Source: Metapseudomonas resinovorans DSM 21078
GTDB taxonomy: Bacteria > Pseudomonadota > Gammaproteobacteria > Pseudomonadales > Pseudomonadaceae
Direction of reading: 5' to 3'
Assembly (NCBI RefSeq): GCF_000423545.1
Contig: NZ_KE384035.1
Span: forward strand, 5,354-69,353
Length of the DNA: 64,000 bases
The translations under genes were made by a program, and so were the position numbers. Positions 1 to 9,002 of this stretch are shown here, in pieces. Position 1 is the first letter of the stretch. Each line of letters begins with the position of its first letter. Below the pieces are notes generated by a model. It was not told the DNA's origin and did not search any database. It saw nothing but the letters and a program-made list of their open reading frames with translations.

Positions 1-283
1 CCCCCGGACGCTGCTTGCAGCGAACGCACTTCAGTGCGGCCCGAAGGGCGAGCGAAGCGAGTAACAACGATGGAGTGAGGGAACCCCGGCGAAGCCGGGG
101 CCGGATGCAGGGGCAAGCCCTTTGGTTCCTTTCGGCGCTTGAGAAAGGGACTCGTCCGGGGGGACGAAACCAGAAACATCCGCAGAACTCGGCAAGCAGC
201 TGGGCTCAGGACGTTCTAGCAACACTTAACGCAGACATAGCCAGTGAATTCGCCCCTACAGCCCAGTCGCCACCCGATGATTG
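1..283. other. Gene-free, structured intergenic sequence
   Basis: No convincing gene is seen here. The short open frames are arginine-rich and overlap on both strands, as expected of structured GC-rich DNA. A perfect 7-bp hairpin (CCCCGGC/GCCGGGG, 84-100) is visible. The stretch GAATTCGCCCCTACA near 246-260 resembles one arm of the REP-like inverted repeat at 7418-7514. The sequence is probably an interspersed intergenic element, but I cannot name it. Confidence 0.35.
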
Positions 284-318
284 AAAAGCCCGGCCCTCTT
301 GCGAGGACCGGGCTTTTT
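284..318 (-). terminator. Bidirectional Rho-independent terminator downstream of phnX
   Basis: AAAAGCCCGG and CCGGGCTTTTT form a long GC-rich stem with a short TTGC loop, flanked by A and T runs on the two sides. It lies about 60 bp after the phnX stop codon and should end the phn transcript. The symmetry means it could also stop transcription entering from the left. Confidence 0.85.
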
Positions 319-380
319 CACGAGAGGTGCGGGCATCCTTGCCCGCTGGGGGAGGGGCCGACGGCTGACCCCGCTTCCAC

Positions 381-1208
381 TCAGTTGGCCTGGGGCATCT
401 CGCCGCGGGCCAGGCGCTGGTTGATGTCGTCGATCACTGCCGGCAGGTCGGCGATGGTGTCGATCAGGTAGTGCGGACGGGAGCCTTCGAACATCTGGCC
501 GATGCGGGCGCGCTCCGCCTCCAGCTTGTCCGCTGGCAGGGCCTTGAACTGTTCGTAGGTCAGGCCGAGGGCGTTGCCCGAGCAGGTCAGGGCCACGGTC
601 CACATGCCGGCGCTGCGGCCTTCGAGGATACCCGGCCAGGTGTCGTCCACCTTCACGCAGGCGGCGACGTCGTCGATGCCCAGGGCGATCACGTTGGCCA
701 GCGCCTGGGCCGGGTGCGGGCGGCCGTTGGGCACTTCGTCGGTGGCGACCACATGGTCGGCGACGTAGCCGTTCTGGCGAGCCAGCTCCACCACCTTGCT
801 CATGACCACGGCCGGGTAGCCGGAGCAGGAGCCGATCTTCAGGCCCTTCTCGCGCAGGGTGGCGATGGCATCGAGGGCACCGGGGATCAGTGCCGAGTGC
901 AGGGCGATCTTCTCGATCTGTAGCGGCATGAAGCGTTCGTAGATGGCGGTGACGTCGTCATCTGTGGGCAGGCGGCCGAAGGCGGCGCGGTAGCGTTCGC
1001 CGATGGCCGGAATGTCGCACAGGGTGCGGATGTGGTCCCACTTGCCCATGCCCATCGGGCCGCGGGCTTCTTCCAGGGAGACGGCGACGCCGAACTCGGC
1101 GAAGGCCTCGACGAAGATCTGGGTCGGCGCGAAGGAGCCGAAGTCGACGACGGTTCCGGCCCAGTCGAGGATCGCGGCTTTGAGTTGGGTGGGTTGCTTG
1201 TAATGCAT
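381..1208 (-). CDS. phnX: Phosphonoacetaldehyde hydrolase (phosphonatase)
   Basis: This 275-aa HAD-superfamily enzyme cleaves the C-P bond of phosphonoacetaldehyde to acetaldehyde and phosphate, the second step of 2-aminoethylphosphonate breakdown. The N-terminal ILDWAGT motif supplies the nucleophile Asp15. GMGKWDHI supplies the Schiff-base lysine, Lys56, at the spacing known for PhnX (Asp12/Lys53 in Bacillus). Length is normal for the family. It is the last gene of the minus-strand phn group, 39 bp after the MFS transporter gene, with a strong terminator beyond it. The protein should be cytosolic. The identification is firm. Confidence 0.95.
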   Translation of the reverse strand: MHYKQPTQLKAAILDWAGTVVDFGSFAPTQIFVEAFAEFGVAVSLEEARGPMGMGKWDHIRTLCDIPAIGERYRAAFGRLPTDDDVTAIYERFMPLQIEKIALHSALIPGALDAIATLREKGLKIGSCSGYPAVVMSKVVELARQNGYVADHVVATDEVPNGRPHPAQALANVIALGIDDVAACVKVDDTWPGILEGRSAGMWTVALTCSGNALGLTYEQFKALPADKLEAERARIGQMFEGSRPHYLIDTIADLPAVIDDINQRLARGEMPQAN

Positions 1209-1247
1209 GGTGATGACTCCAGCGGATTGCAGGTTGGCTAAGGGAAT

Positions 1248-2576
1248 TCAGGTCTTGGCCCCGGCCAGGGCCGGTTGACCGGTGGCCGGGAAGCTTTCCG
1301 GCGCTTTCAGGGTTTGCGGGCGGCTGTTCCAGAAGGGCACCAGCATCAGGCTGGCCAGCAGTGCCGCGGCGGTGAACACGACGAATACGGTGGTGGTGTC
1401 GAAGTAGCCCGGCAGCAGACCGCCGAGAATCGCGCCGATCGAACCGCAGCCGTTGACGAAGCCAGCAGCAGTGCCGGCGGCTTCCTGGGTGCCGAAGTCG
1501 ATGGCGGCGGAGCTGCTGATCATCGAGTCCGGTCCGTAGAGGGTCATGCCCATCATGAACAGCAGGCCGACCACCAGATACAGGCTGCCGCTCTGCATGG
1601 CCGGCACGAACAGCGCCAGGCAGACGGTGAGGGCGATCAGGCTGAACACGCAGGCTGGCATGCGGCGGGCGCCGAAGAGCTTGTCCGAGGCGATGCCGAT
1701 CAGGATCGGGCCCACCAGGCCGGCCAGTTCGAAGGCGGTGGGGACGATCGCCGAGGCCACCTTGCCAATCGACGGCATGCGTTCGTAGACGATCACCGGG
1801 CCCCACAGGAGGATGGCGTAGCGCGCGGGCTTGAGCAGGAAGTAAGCCAGGCCCAGGACCAGCACGGTGCGGTTCTTCATCACCTTGCGCAGGGCATTCC
1901 AGTGGCTTTCGCGAGGGCCGCTGCTGGTGGGCTCCACTTCAACCGGGGCGTGACCGACGTCTTCCGGCCGGTTGCGCTGCAGGAGGAAGAACAGCACAGC
2001 GACAACGCCGACCACCAGCGCGCTGGAGAGGAATGCCATGCGCCAGTCGTGGAACACGTCGTAGGCCCACCAGCCGGCGAAGGGCGTGGCCACCAGGCCG
2101 CCAAAGGCGTAGCAGGTGCTCCAGTAACCCAGCACGCGACCCCGCTCCTGGGTGGCGTAGAAACTGCCGATGTTCTTGCACAGCCCCGACCAGCCGGTGG
2201 ATTGGGCCAGGCCCTGGACCAGCATGCAGGTCGCGAAGATCGGCAGGGTGGCGAAGGTGCCCATCACCACAGCGGCCAGGGCCGAGACGACCAGGCCACC
2301 GAGTACCACCACGCGGGGGCCGAAGCGGTCGGCGAAGATGCCCCAGGTGAATTGGCCCACGGCATAGGCGGCCAGGTAGAGGGCGTCGAGGTTGGCCATG
2401 GCGGCCTTGTCGAGTTCGAAGCTTGGGTCTTCGCCAATACCGAGCTTGGCGACGGAGAAGGCTTTGCGGGTGAAGTAGAAGGCGGCGTAAGCCAGCCAAG
2501 TGATGAGGAAAATCTGGACGCGCCAGCGCTGGAGGGACTTCCAGCCGCTTTCGAAGGCACCTGCGTTGTTGTTCAT
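1248..2576 (-). CDS. MFS transporter, GlpT/phosphonate-type, in the phn locus
   Basis: A 442-aa inner-membrane protein with about 12 hydrophobic segments and the sequence character of the organophosphate:phosphate antiporter (GlpT/UhpT) branch of the MFS. The start chosen is the ATG giving MNNNAGAFESG at 2576, because the longer frame adds a proline-rich, non-membrane leader. It lies between phnW and phnX on one strand, so import of 2-aminoethylphosphonate or a related phosphonate is the natural inference. The substrate itself cannot be read from sequence. The spacing to phnX (39 bp) indicates co-transcription, while a 286-bp gap separates it from phnW. Confidence 0.85.
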   Translation of the reverse strand: MNNNAGAFESGWKSLQRWRVQIFLITWLAYAAFYFTRKAFSVAKLGIGEDPSFELDKAAMANLDALYLAAYAVGQFTWGIFADRFGPRVVVLGGLVVSALAAVVMGTFATLPIFATCMLVQGLAQSTGWSGLCKNIGSFYATQERGRVLGYWSTCYAFGGLVATPFAGWWAYDVFHDWRMAFLSSALVVGVVAVLFFLLQRNRPEDVGHAPVEVEPTSSGPRESHWNALRKVMKNRTVLVLGLAYFLLKPARYAILLWGPVIVYERMPSIGKVASAIVPTAFELAGLVGPILIGIASDKLFGARRMPACVFSLIALTVCLALFVPAMQSGSLYLVVGLLFMMGMTLYGPDSMISSSAAIDFGTQEAAGTAAGFVNGCGSIGAILGGLLPGYFDTTTVFVVFTAAALLASLMLVPFWNSRPQTLKAPESFPATGQPALAGAKT

Positions 2577-2775
2577 GGTTCTGACCCCGTGTGGGTATGC
2601 CGGACAGTGCAAATAGGGAGGTTGTTGTTGTTTTCAGTACTGCTGGGCTGTCTTAACGCACGGCCTTGGTCAGATGGCAGCGGTCGTGGCGTCAGGCGGG
2701 TTGATGAAGTTCGGCGCTAACTTTGGCTCCTGCCCGGCGCTGCCGAGCGGCTGGTTTACTACAGCGATGTTTCAG
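2577..2775. other. Intergenic leader of the MFS transporter gene
   Basis: No gene is seen in this 199-bp stretch upstream of the transporter start. If the structure at 2776-2842 terminates phnW transcripts, the transporter and phnX would need a promoter here. I could not pick out a convincing -35/-10 pair. Confidence 0.3.
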
Positions 2776-2842
2776 AAAAAGGTCACCGCACCACAGCCCC
2801 GCTACCCGCAGCGGGAACCGTCTCAGGACGGTGGGTGACCTT
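2776..2842 (-). ncRNA. Three-way-junction RNA fold with U-run, between phnW and the MFS gene
   Basis: Read on the minus strand, a 9-bp outer stem AAGGUCACC/GGUGACCUU (2834-2842 with 2779-2787) encloses two perfect 6-bp hairpins. These are ACCGUC/GACGGU (2817-2832, 4-nt loop) and CCCGCU/AGCGGG (2798-2815, 6-nt loop). The outer stem is followed by UUU, extending its last two U residues to a U5 run. It begins 20 nt after the phnW stop codon. It could be an elaborate phnW terminator, an attenuator for the transporter gene, or a stable 3' RNA. No named family is recognised. Confidence 0.5.
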
Positions 2843-2862
2843 GAAGGGGTCTACCTGTCGAC

Positions 2863-4032
2863 TCAGGCGACCGTTTGCTTCATGTCCACGCCCATGGCCT
2901 CAAGGGAGTCGGCGATAGCGCGCAGCAGCTGGCGCACGATGTGTTCGTCGATTTGCCCGATGCAGCCGATACGGAAGCTCTCGGCCACGGTCAGCTTGCC
3001 CGGGTAGATGACGAAGCTGCGGGCCTTCAGTTCTTCGTAGAAGCGCTTGAACTCGAAGTTCGGGTGCTCCGGGCTGAAGAAGGTGGTGATGATCGGCGAC
3101 AGCCACTGGTCTTCCAGCAGCGTTTTGAAGCCGATTTCACGCATGCCGGCCACCAGTACGTCGCGGTTGCGGCTGTAGCGCGCCAGGCGCCCCGGCACAC
3201 CGCCTTCCGCGGCGTGCTGTTCCAGTGCGGCGCGGAAGGCCACCACGCTGTGGGTCGGCGGGGTGAAGCGCCACTGGCCGGTGCGCTCCATGTAGAGCCA
3301 CTGCTCGTAGATATCCAGGGCCAGGGAGTGGGCGCGGCCCTTGGCGGCTTCCAGAACCGAGCGACGGATGATCACGAAGCCGAAGCCGGGAATGCCCTCG
3401 ATGCATTTGTTGGCGGAAGACACCAGCACGTCGAAGGCGACTTCATTCACGGTCAACGGCACGGCACCGAAGGAACTCATGGCGTCGACGATCAGGCTCT
3501 TGCCATGAGCCTTCACTACGTCGGCGACCGCACGCAGCGGGTTGAGGATGCCGGAGCTGGTTTCGCAGTGGACCAGGAAGACGTTGGTGACGTCCGGGTT
3601 GGCCTTCAGCAGGGCGTCCACTTCATCCGGTTGTGGTGGCAGGTAGTCACCCTTGTCCAGGGTGATGTAGGCGCGGCCCAGATAGTCCAGGGTCTTGGCA
3701 GCGCGCTGGCCGTAGGCGCCGTTCATCAGGATCAGGCACTTGCCATCGCGGGGGATGGCGGTGGCCAGGGCGGCTTCCACCGAGAAACTGCCGCTGCCTT
3801 GCAGGGGGACGCAGGCGAAACTGTCGTCCTGCACGCCGGCCATGGAGAGCAGTTCCTGGCGCACTTCGGCGGTCACCAGGTTGAAGGCGCCATCCCACGA
3901 GCCCCAGTCGCGCAGCATGGCTTCCTTGGTGGCTTTGGACGTGGTGAGCGGGCCGGGAGTCAGCAGGTAGGGCTCGCCGAGGGCGGGGGCTGCCAGCGGT
4001 TGGGCGTTGGTGGGGAATTCGGCTTTGGTCAT
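2863..4032 (-). CDS. phnW: 2-aminoethylphosphonate:pyruvate aminotransferase
   Basis: This 389-aa class V PLP-dependent aminotransferase converts 2-aminoethylphosphonate plus pyruvate to phosphonoacetaldehyde and alanine, feeding PhnX. Family landmarks are [10 protein letters not shown] near the N-terminus, the VDAMSSFGA segment that holds the PLP-contacting Asp, and [12 protein letters not shown] with the Schiff-base Lys at about residue 209. The ATG at 4032 is preceded by GGAG seven bases upstream. It is transcribed away from the LysR gene, with which it shares an AT-rich intergenic region. The assignment is firm because phnX is two genes downstream. Confidence 0.95.
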   Translation of the reverse strand: MTKAEFPTNAQPLAAPALGEPYLLTPGPLTTSKATKEAMLRDWGSWDGAFNLVTAEVRQELLSMAGVQDDSFACVPLQGSGSFSVEAALATAIPRDGKCLILMNGAYGQRAAKTLDYLGRAYITLDKGDYLPPQPDEVDALLKANPDVTNVFLVHCETSSGILNPLRAVADVVKAHGKSLIVDAMSSFGAVPLTVNEVAFDVLVSSANKCIEGIPGFGFVIIRRSVLEAAKGRAHSLALDIYEQWLYMERTGQWRFTPPTHSVVAFRAALEQHAAEGGVPGRLARYSRNRDVLVAGMREIGFKTLLEDQWLSPIITTFFSPEHPNFEFKRFYEELKARSFVIYPGKLTVAESFRIGCIGQIDEHIVRQLLRAIADSLEAMGVDMKQTVA

Positions 4033-4111
4033 GGTCGTCTCCAGCGTTGTTCTGGTGAGGGCGCGTTGCGATGGAGAGATAAAACCAATTCCTCAAAAAT
4101 AAATAAAATCG

Positions 4112-4129
4112 ATTTATAGTATTTCAAAT
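4112..4129. promoter_or_regulatory. Candidate LysR operator between phnW and its regulator
   Basis: ATTTATAGTATTTCAAAT is an imperfect dyad with ATTT/AAAT ends and T-N11-A character, typical of LysR-type boxes. It sits in the conspicuously AT-rich 129-bp divergent region between phnW and the LysR gene. No footprint or second copy supports it, so it is a motif-level guess. Confidence 0.3.
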
Positions 4130-4161
4130 ATAAGTTGAGCTTATTTATTGAGGGCAAGCAG

Positions 4162-5034
4162 ATGGCGGTTTCCCAGGCACAGCTCAAGGCCTTCCATGCT
4201 GTGGCCGTACACGGCAACTTCACCCGCGCGGCCGAGGCGCTCTTCCTCAGCCAGCCAGCGGTTTCCGACCAGGTGCGCAAATTGGAGGAGCGTTTCGGCA
4301 TCCTGCTGTTCCACCGCAACAAGCGTTCCGTGCAGCTGACCGACTTGGGCGAGCGCCTGCTGACCATCACTCAGCGCCTGTTCGCCGCCGAGGCAGAAGC
4401 CCAGGAGCTGCTGTCCACGTCGCGGGCGCTGGAGACCGGCAGCCTGACCCTGGCGGTGGATTCGCCGGTGCACCTGCTGGGGCACATCGCGCGCTTCTGT
4501 GAGCGTTATCCGGGGATTCGCGTCAGCCTGGTCACCGGCAACAGCGACGAGTGCCTGCGCCGGCTGCAGGAGTACAAGGCGGACTTCGCCCTGCTGGGGC
4601 GGGTGGTTGAGGACGAGGGCCTGATCACCCAGGTACTGAGCAGCGAGCCGCTGGTGGCCTTCGTCGCCCATTCCCATCCCTGGGCATCGCGCGACTCCAT
4701 CGTGCTCGCCGACCTGGAGGACATGCCCATGGTGCTGCGTGAGCGAGGTTCCATGACGCGGCAGATTCTCGAGGATGAGATGCAGCGCGCCGGTGTCGCC
4801 ATCCGCCCGGCCATCGAGGTGGAGGGCCGCGAGGCGACGTTCGAAATGGTCGCCGCCGGCCTGGGCGTCGGTTTCGTCTCGTCGGCCGAAGTGGGGGCCA
4901 GCGCCAACGTCCATGTGCTGCCGATCCGCGATTGCCTGCAGCGCATGACCGAGACGCTGGTGTGCCTGCGTGAGCAGGGTTCGCGGCGGATCATCGAGAC
5001 CTTTTTCGAGATGGTGAGGTCCAACGGCGGCTAG
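4162..5034 (+). CDS. LysR-family regulator, probable activator of the phn genes
   Basis: A 290-aa LysR-type transcriptional regulator. The N-terminal winged helix-turn-helix is clear (QLKAFHAVAVHGNFTRAAEAL then SQPAVSDQVRKLEERFG), followed by a periplasmic-binding-protein-like effector domain from about residue 90. The start at 4162 has GAGGG eight bases upstream; an earlier in-frame start at 4135 would add nine poorly conserved residues. Divergent placement from phnW suggests it responds to 2-aminoethylphosphonate or phosphonoacetaldehyde and activates phnW-MFS-phnX. The effector is inferred from neighbours only. Confidence 0.88.
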   Translation: MAVSQAQLKAFHAVAVHGNFTRAAEALFLSQPAVSDQVRKLEERFGILLFHRNKRSVQLTDLGERLLTITQRLFAAEAEAQELLSTSRALETGSLTLAVDSPVHLLGHIARFCERYPGIRVSLVTGNSDECLRRLQEYKADFALLGRVVEDEGLITQVLSSEPLVAFVAHSHPWASRDSIVLADLEDMPMVLRERGSMTRQILEDEMQRAGVAIRPAIEVEGREATFEMVAAGLGVGFVSSAEVGASANVHVLPIRDCLQRMTETLVCLREQGSRRIIETFFEMVRSNGG

Positions 5035-5130
5035 TGGGACGCAGTGGCTGAACCATAGGGTCGGCGGGGCCGCTGTGCTAACCTGCGACAGGTTTTTTCC
5101 GGGCCGGGCGGCCCGTTTCAGAGGTCATCC

Positions 5131-6483
5131 ATGCATATCCACATCCTCGGCATCTGCGGCACCTTCATGGGTTCGCTGGCGGTGCTGGCCAAGGAACTTG
5201 GCCACCGTGTCACTGGCTCCGACGCCAACGTCTACCCGCCCATGAGCACCCAGCTGGAGGCCCAGGGGATCGAGCTGATGCAGGGGTACGAACCCGCCCA
5301 TCTGGAACCCGCTCCGGACCTGGTGGTGGTCGGCAACGCGCTGTCCCGTGGCAACCCCGCCGTGGAGCACGTGCTGAACAAGGGGCTGCCCTACGTTTCC
5401 GGCCCGCAGTGGCTGGCTGACCACGTGCTGCAGGGGCGCTGGGTACTGGCTGCGGCGGGCACCCATGGCAAGACCACCACCAGCAGCATGCTGGCCTGGG
5501 TGCTGGAGCATGCCGGTATGAGCCCGGGCTTCCTGATCGGTGGTGTGCCACAGAACTTCGGCATTTCCGCGCGCCTGGGCGGCACGCCGTTCTTCGTGGT
5601 CGAAGCTGACGAATACGACAGCGCCTTCTTCGACAAACGCTCCAAATTCGTCCATTACCGCCCACGTACCGCAATCCTGAACAATCTGGAGTTCGATCAC
5701 GCGGACATCTTCCCCGACCTCGCTGCCATCGAGCGGCAGTTCCACCATCTGGTGCGGACCATTCCTGGCGAGGGCCTGATCATCCATCCCACTTCCGAAA
5801 TCGCCCTCAAGCGCGTGCTGGACATGGGCTGCTGGACCCCGGTGCAAACCACCGGCGAAGGCGGCCAGTGGCAGGCCCGTCTGCTGGCCGAGGACGGCTC
5901 GCGCTTCGAGGTACTGTTCGAAGGCCAGGTGGCCGGCACCGTGGATTGGGAGCTGACCGGCCAGCACAACGTCGCCAATGCCCTGGCCACCCTGGCCGCT
6001 GCTCGCCACGTTGGCGTGGTTCCAGAACTGGGCGTGGCTGCGCTGAGTGCCTTCAAGAGCGTCAAGCGGCGCATGGAGAAGGTCGCCGAGGTGAAAGGCG
6101 TGACCCTTTATGACGACTTCGCGCACCACCCCACCGCCATCGCCACCACCCTCGATGGCCTGCGTAAGCGCGTCGGTGACGCTCCGGTGATTGCGGTGAT
6201 CGAACCGCGTTCCAACTCCATGAAGCTCGGCGCGCACCGCGACGGCCTGCCGGAGTCGGTGAAGTTGGCTGACCAGGTGTTCTGGTACGCGCCGCCGAAC
6301 CTCGGCTGGGACCTGGCGGCTACCGCCATGGCCTGCCCGGTGCCGGCGCAGGTCTGCACCTCGCTGGAGAGCATCATTGCCGAGATCAAGGTGCTGGCGC
6401 GCCCGGGCACCCAGGTGGTGATCATGAGCAACGGCGGTTTCGGCGGCCTGCATGGCAAGCTGGCCAAGGCCCTGGAAGATTAA
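5131..6483 (+). CDS. mpl: UDP-MurNAc:L-Ala-D-Glu-meso-DAP tripeptide ligase
   Basis: A 450-aa Mur-ligase-family enzyme that reattaches the recycled murein tripeptide to UDP-MurNAc in the cytosol. The N-terminus has the nucleotide-binding [13 protein letters not shown] loop, the ATP-binding P-loop is [13 protein letters not shown] near residue 110, and the central domain has [17 protein letters not shown]. Length matches Mpl and is shorter than MurC variants with extra C-terminal sequence. ubiX follows within 11 bp, suggesting one transcript, the order seen in other pseudomonads. Confidence 0.95.
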   Translation: MHIHILGICGTFMGSLAVLAKELGHRVTGSDANVYPPMSTQLEAQGIELMQGYEPAHLEPAPDLVVVGNALSRGNPAVEHVLNKGLPYVSGPQWLADHVLQGRWVLAAAGTHGKTTTSSMLAWVLEHAGMSPGFLIGGVPQNFGISARLGGTPFFVVEADEYDSAFFDKRSKFVHYRPRTAILNNLEFDHADIFPDLAAIERQFHHLVRTIPGEGLIIHPTSEIALKRVLDMGCWTPVQTTGEGGQWQARLLAEDGSRFEVLFEGQVAGTVDWELTGQHNVANALATLAAARHVGVVPELGVAALSAFKSVKRRMEKVAEVKGVTLYDDFAHHPTAIATTLDGLRKRVGDAPVIAVIEPRSNSMKLGAHRDGLPESVKLADQVFWYAPPNLGWDLAATAMACPVPAQVCTSLESIIAEIKVLARPGTQVVIMSNGGFGGLHGKLAKALED

Positions 6484-6493
6484 GGAACTGGCG

Positions 6494-7123
6494 ATGACCG
6501 GACCCTCCCGCATCACCCTGGCGATGACTGGCGCTTCCGGCGCCCAGTACGGCCTGCGCCTGCTGGACTGCCTGATCCAGGAAGACCGCGAGGTGCACTT
6601 CCTGATTTCCAAGGCGGCGCAGCTGGTGATGGCCACCGAGACTGACGTCACCCTGCCGGCCAAGCCCCAGGCCATGCAGGCCTTCCTCAGCGAATACACC
6701 GGCGCGGGGCCGGGGCAGATCCGTTGTTACGGCAAGGAAGATTGGATGTCCCCGGTGGCCTCCGGCTCCGGCGCGCCCGCCGCCATGGTGGTGGTGCCGT
6801 GCTCCACCGGTACGCTGTCGGCCATCGCCACCGGCGCCTGCAACAACCTGATCGAACGCGCGGCCGATGTGACCCTGAAGGAGCGTCGCCAGTTGATTCT
6901 GGTACCGCGCGAGGCGCCGTACTCCAGCATCCATCTGGAGAACATGCTCAAGCTGTCCAATCTCGGCGCGGTGATCGTGCCGGCCTCGCCGGGCTTCTAT
7001 CACCAGCCGCAGACCATCGATGACCTGGTGGACTTCGTGGTGGCACGCATTCTCAATCTGCTGGATATCCCGCAGGACATGCTGCCGCGTTGGGGTGAGC
7101 ACCATCAGGGCGTCGATGACTAG
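6494..7123 (+). CDS. ubiX: Flavin prenyltransferase UbiX
   Basis: This 209-aa flavoprotein transfers a dimethylallyl group to FMN to make the prenyl-FMN cofactor used by UbiD in ubiquinone synthesis. [15 protein letters not shown] is the N-terminal FMN-binding motif, [20 protein letters not shown] the central loop, and [16 protein letters not shown] the conserved active-site segment. The ATG at 6494 is preceded by AAGGAACTGGCG; the longer open frame overlaps mpl and is not needed. The last codons overlap the next gene by 8 bp. Confidence 0.95.
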   Translation: MTGPSRITLAMTGASGAQYGLRLLDCLIQEDREVHFLISKAAQLVMATETDVTLPAKPQAMQAFLSEYTGAGPGQIRCYGKEDWMSPVASGSGAPAAMVVVPCSTGTLSAIATGACNNLIERAADVTLKERRQLILVPREAPYSSIHLENMLKLSNLGAVIVPASPGFYHQPQTIDDLVDFVVARILNLLDIPQDMLPRWGEHHQGVDD

Positions 7124-7406
7124 GCGCCTCGCTTCGACCTTGCTGGCATTGGCGCTGTTGCAGGGCTGTGCCAGCGTCGGAACCCTCAACGCCGCCAAGC
7201 CGGGTGCGCCGATCATTTATTCGGGCACCCGCCTGGACTGGTATTCGCTCCATGGCGGTTGCTGCCCGATGGACCGCTTCGGCGCCTTGCCGCCGAAGTA
7301 TCCCGCCCTCGACCTCCCCGCCAGCGCCTTGCTGGATACGCTGCTGCTGCCCTTCTCGGTGGCGGCGGAGCTGGGCGTGACGCTGGGCGTTACTGGCGGG
7401 TATTGA
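7116..7406 (+). CDS. Small YceK/YidQ-family lipoprotein
   Basis: A 96-aa protein with a lipoprotein signal peptide ([15 protein letters not shown], lipobox LQGC). The mature part carries [10 protein letters not shown] and a hydrophobic tail ([15 protein letters not shown]) typical of the YceK/YidQ (DUF1375) family. The start overlaps the ubiX stop (ATGACTAG), so it is translationally coupled. It is probably anchored in the inner or outer membrane. The biochemical role of this family is unknown. Confidence 0.8.
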   Translation: MTRRLASTLLALALLQGCASVGTLNAAKPGAPIIYSGTRLDWYSLHGGCCPMDRFGALPPKYPALDLPASALLDTLLLPFSVAAELGVTLGVTGGY

Positions 7407-7417
7407 GCCGTAAACCT

Positions 7418-7514
7418 GTGGGGGCGAAATCATTCACCAACCGGGCCGTAGGCTCGGCCCTTGGGTTTGCAGGGGGATGCTGCGCATCCCTTGGCGAATG
7501 AATTCGCCCCCACA
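7418..7514. repeat. REP-like inverted repeat pair
   Basis: TGTGGGGGCGAAATCATTC on the left is matched by GAATGAATTCGCCCCCACA on the right, about 60 bp apart, with an inner GGGCCGTAGGCTCGGCCC hairpin. The arms resemble the common pseudomonad REP unit. The unit lies between the convergent YceK-like lipoprotein gene and ybaK, where it may stabilise or terminate both transcripts. Confidence 0.6.
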
Positions 7515-7535
7515 AGAGCGGTTGCCGCTCGTGAT

Positions 7536-8003
7536 TCAGCCCGGCTCCTGGCAGACATCCACCCATTGGGCTTCCACCAGTTCGGCCATGTACGCCGGGG
7601 CGATACGTACCGCGCTGTGCACCGCGCCAGCCGCCGGCACCACTTCATCGAAGGCCCGCAGGGAACGGTCGCAGTAGACCGGCAGCGGGGTGGCGAGGCC
7701 AAACGGGCAGACGCCGCCAACCGGGTGGCTGGTAAGCGCTTCCACCGTTTCAGCGTCGAGCATCTTGGCCTTGGCGCCGAAGGTTTCCTTGAACTTGCGG
7801 TTATCGATGCGCGCGTCGCCGCGGGCGACCACCAGCACGGCGTCTTCTCCGACTCGGAAAGCCAGGGTCTTGGCGATTCGGCCGGGCTCGACACCATGGG
7901 CTTCGGCCGCCAGGGCCACGGTGGCGGTGCTGGTCTGCAGTTCGATGATGTCGATTTCCGGCGCCTTTCCAGCGAAGAAGGCGCGGACCGATTCAAGACT
8001 CAT
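7536..8003 (-). CDS. YbaK/EbsC-family aminoacyl-tRNA deacylase
   Basis: A 155-aa single-domain protein of the YbaK/ProX editing family, which hydrolyses mischarged tRNAs such as Cys-tRNA(Pro) or Ala-tRNA(Pro) in trans. Visible landmarks are the N-terminal IELQTSTATVALAAEAHGV segment, IAKTLAFRV with the conserved lysine of the family, and GGVCPFGLATPLPVYCDRSL in the substrate pocket. It is cytosolic and transcribed alone, convergent with the lipoprotein gene. The exact tRNA substrate cannot be assigned. Confidence 0.88.
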   Translation of the reverse strand: MSLESVRAFFAGKAPEIDIIELQTSTATVALAAEAHGVEPGRIAKTLAFRVGEDAVLVVARGDARIDNRKFKETFGAKAKMLDAETVEALTSHPVGGVCPFGLATPLPVYCDRSLRAFDEVVPAAGAVHSAVRIAPAYMAELVEAQWVDVCQEPG

Positions 8004-8076
8004 GGGCGATCCCTCTGGCTATAGGCCGAATCCTTGTCGACGGCTGGTCCGGCGTCAACCGCGCCTGCATGTCGCT

Positions 8077-8958
8077 TCAGGCGGCCAGCCCGCGAACCTC
8101 GGCGAGGCTGTCGGCCAGGCTGTAGCGGCCCTTGGCATCACGCACCACGCGGCCCATGGCGATGGCTGGGTCGTGGGTGAAGACCAACCGGCCGTTGCGT
8201 GTGAGCAGGTCGGCCAGCAGGGCTTCCTTCTCTTCGATCAGACCTTCGGGGAAGCGGTCGTAGCCCATGGTGATGGGCAGGTGTACCCAGGGCGCGCCGG
8301 GAATCAGGTCGCCGCTGAACAGCACCGGGCCGTCGGGCATATCCACTTCCGGCAGAAGCTGACCGGGCGTGTGGCCGTCGCTCCAGTGGAAGCGCCAGCC
8401 GGAACCGAGGGTGTCGCTGCTGCCACCTTCCTCGATCAGCTCCAGGCGACCGCTGCTTTCCAGCAGCTCGAGCAATTCCGGAATGTAGGAGGCGCGGTCA
8501 CGGGCGTGAGGCTTGCAGGCCCGATCCCACTGACGTCGGCCCGTAACGAAGCGCGCCTCGGGGAATAGCAGGCGCGCGGGCTGGCCGTCTTCCCAGGGGG
8601 CGAGCAGGCCGCCGGCGTGGTCGAAGTGCAGGTGGGTGAGCAGGACGACGTCGATGTCAGCGTCGGTGAGACCCACCTCGGCCAGGCTGTCGAGCAGCAC
8701 ATGGCGCGCTTCCTGGACGCCGAAGCGTTGCTTCAGTTCAGGGGAGAAGAAGGCGCCGATGCCGGTTTCGACCAGGATGTTGCGGCCGTTGTCCTGGACC
8801 AGCAGGGCGCGACAGCCGAGGTCGATGCGGTGCTCGGCGTCCGGGGTCATCCAGCGCTCCCAGAGCGCGCGAGGGGCATTGCCGAACATGGCGCCGCCGT
8901 CGAGTTTCTGGCTGTTGCCGAGCAGGGTGGTGAGGGTACGCATGGCTGGGGTTCGCAT
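8077..8958 (-). CDS. MBL-fold metallo-hydrolase
   Basis: A metallo-beta-lactamase-fold hydrolase of up to 293 aa. [10 protein letters not shown] provides the HxHxDH zinc-binding motif and [10 protein letters not shown] the later metal-ligand histidine. The family includes lactonases and glyoxalase II-like enzymes. The N-terminal length and [20 protein letters not shown] strand resemble quorum-lactonase-like members, but no substrate can be assigned. A second ATG at 8943 is equally plausible; neither has a strong ribosome-binding site. There is no signal peptide, so it is probably cytosolic. Confidence 0.82.
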   Translation of the reverse strand: MRTPAMRTLTTLLGNSQKLDGGAMFGNAPRALWERWMTPDAEHRIDLGCRALLVQDNGRNILVETGIGAFFSPELKQRFGVQEARHVLLDSLAEVGLTDADIDVVLLTHLHFDHAGGLLAPWEDGQPARLLFPEARFVTGRRQWDRACKPHARDRASYIPELLELLESSGRLELIEEGGSSDTLGSGWRFHWSDGHTPGQLLPEVDMPDGPVLFSGDLIPGAPWVHLPITMGYDRFPEGLIEEKEALLADLLTRNGRLVFTHDPAIAMGRVVRDAKGRYSLADSLAEVRGLAA

Positions 8959-9002
8959 TCGCTAGCAAGGGGGCAAGGCTAACCTGAACGCTGGGGCAGT
9001 GG

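Noticed and set aside
1275-2720. Long plus-strand open frame opposite the MFS transporter gene
   Set aside because: Low-complexity His/Gln/Gly/Ala-rich translation typical of the antisense of GC-rich genes; the MFS frame is clearly the real one.
5125-6699. 524-codon minus-strand frame opposite mpl
   Set aside because: No family resemblance, antisense to a well-supported Mur ligase.
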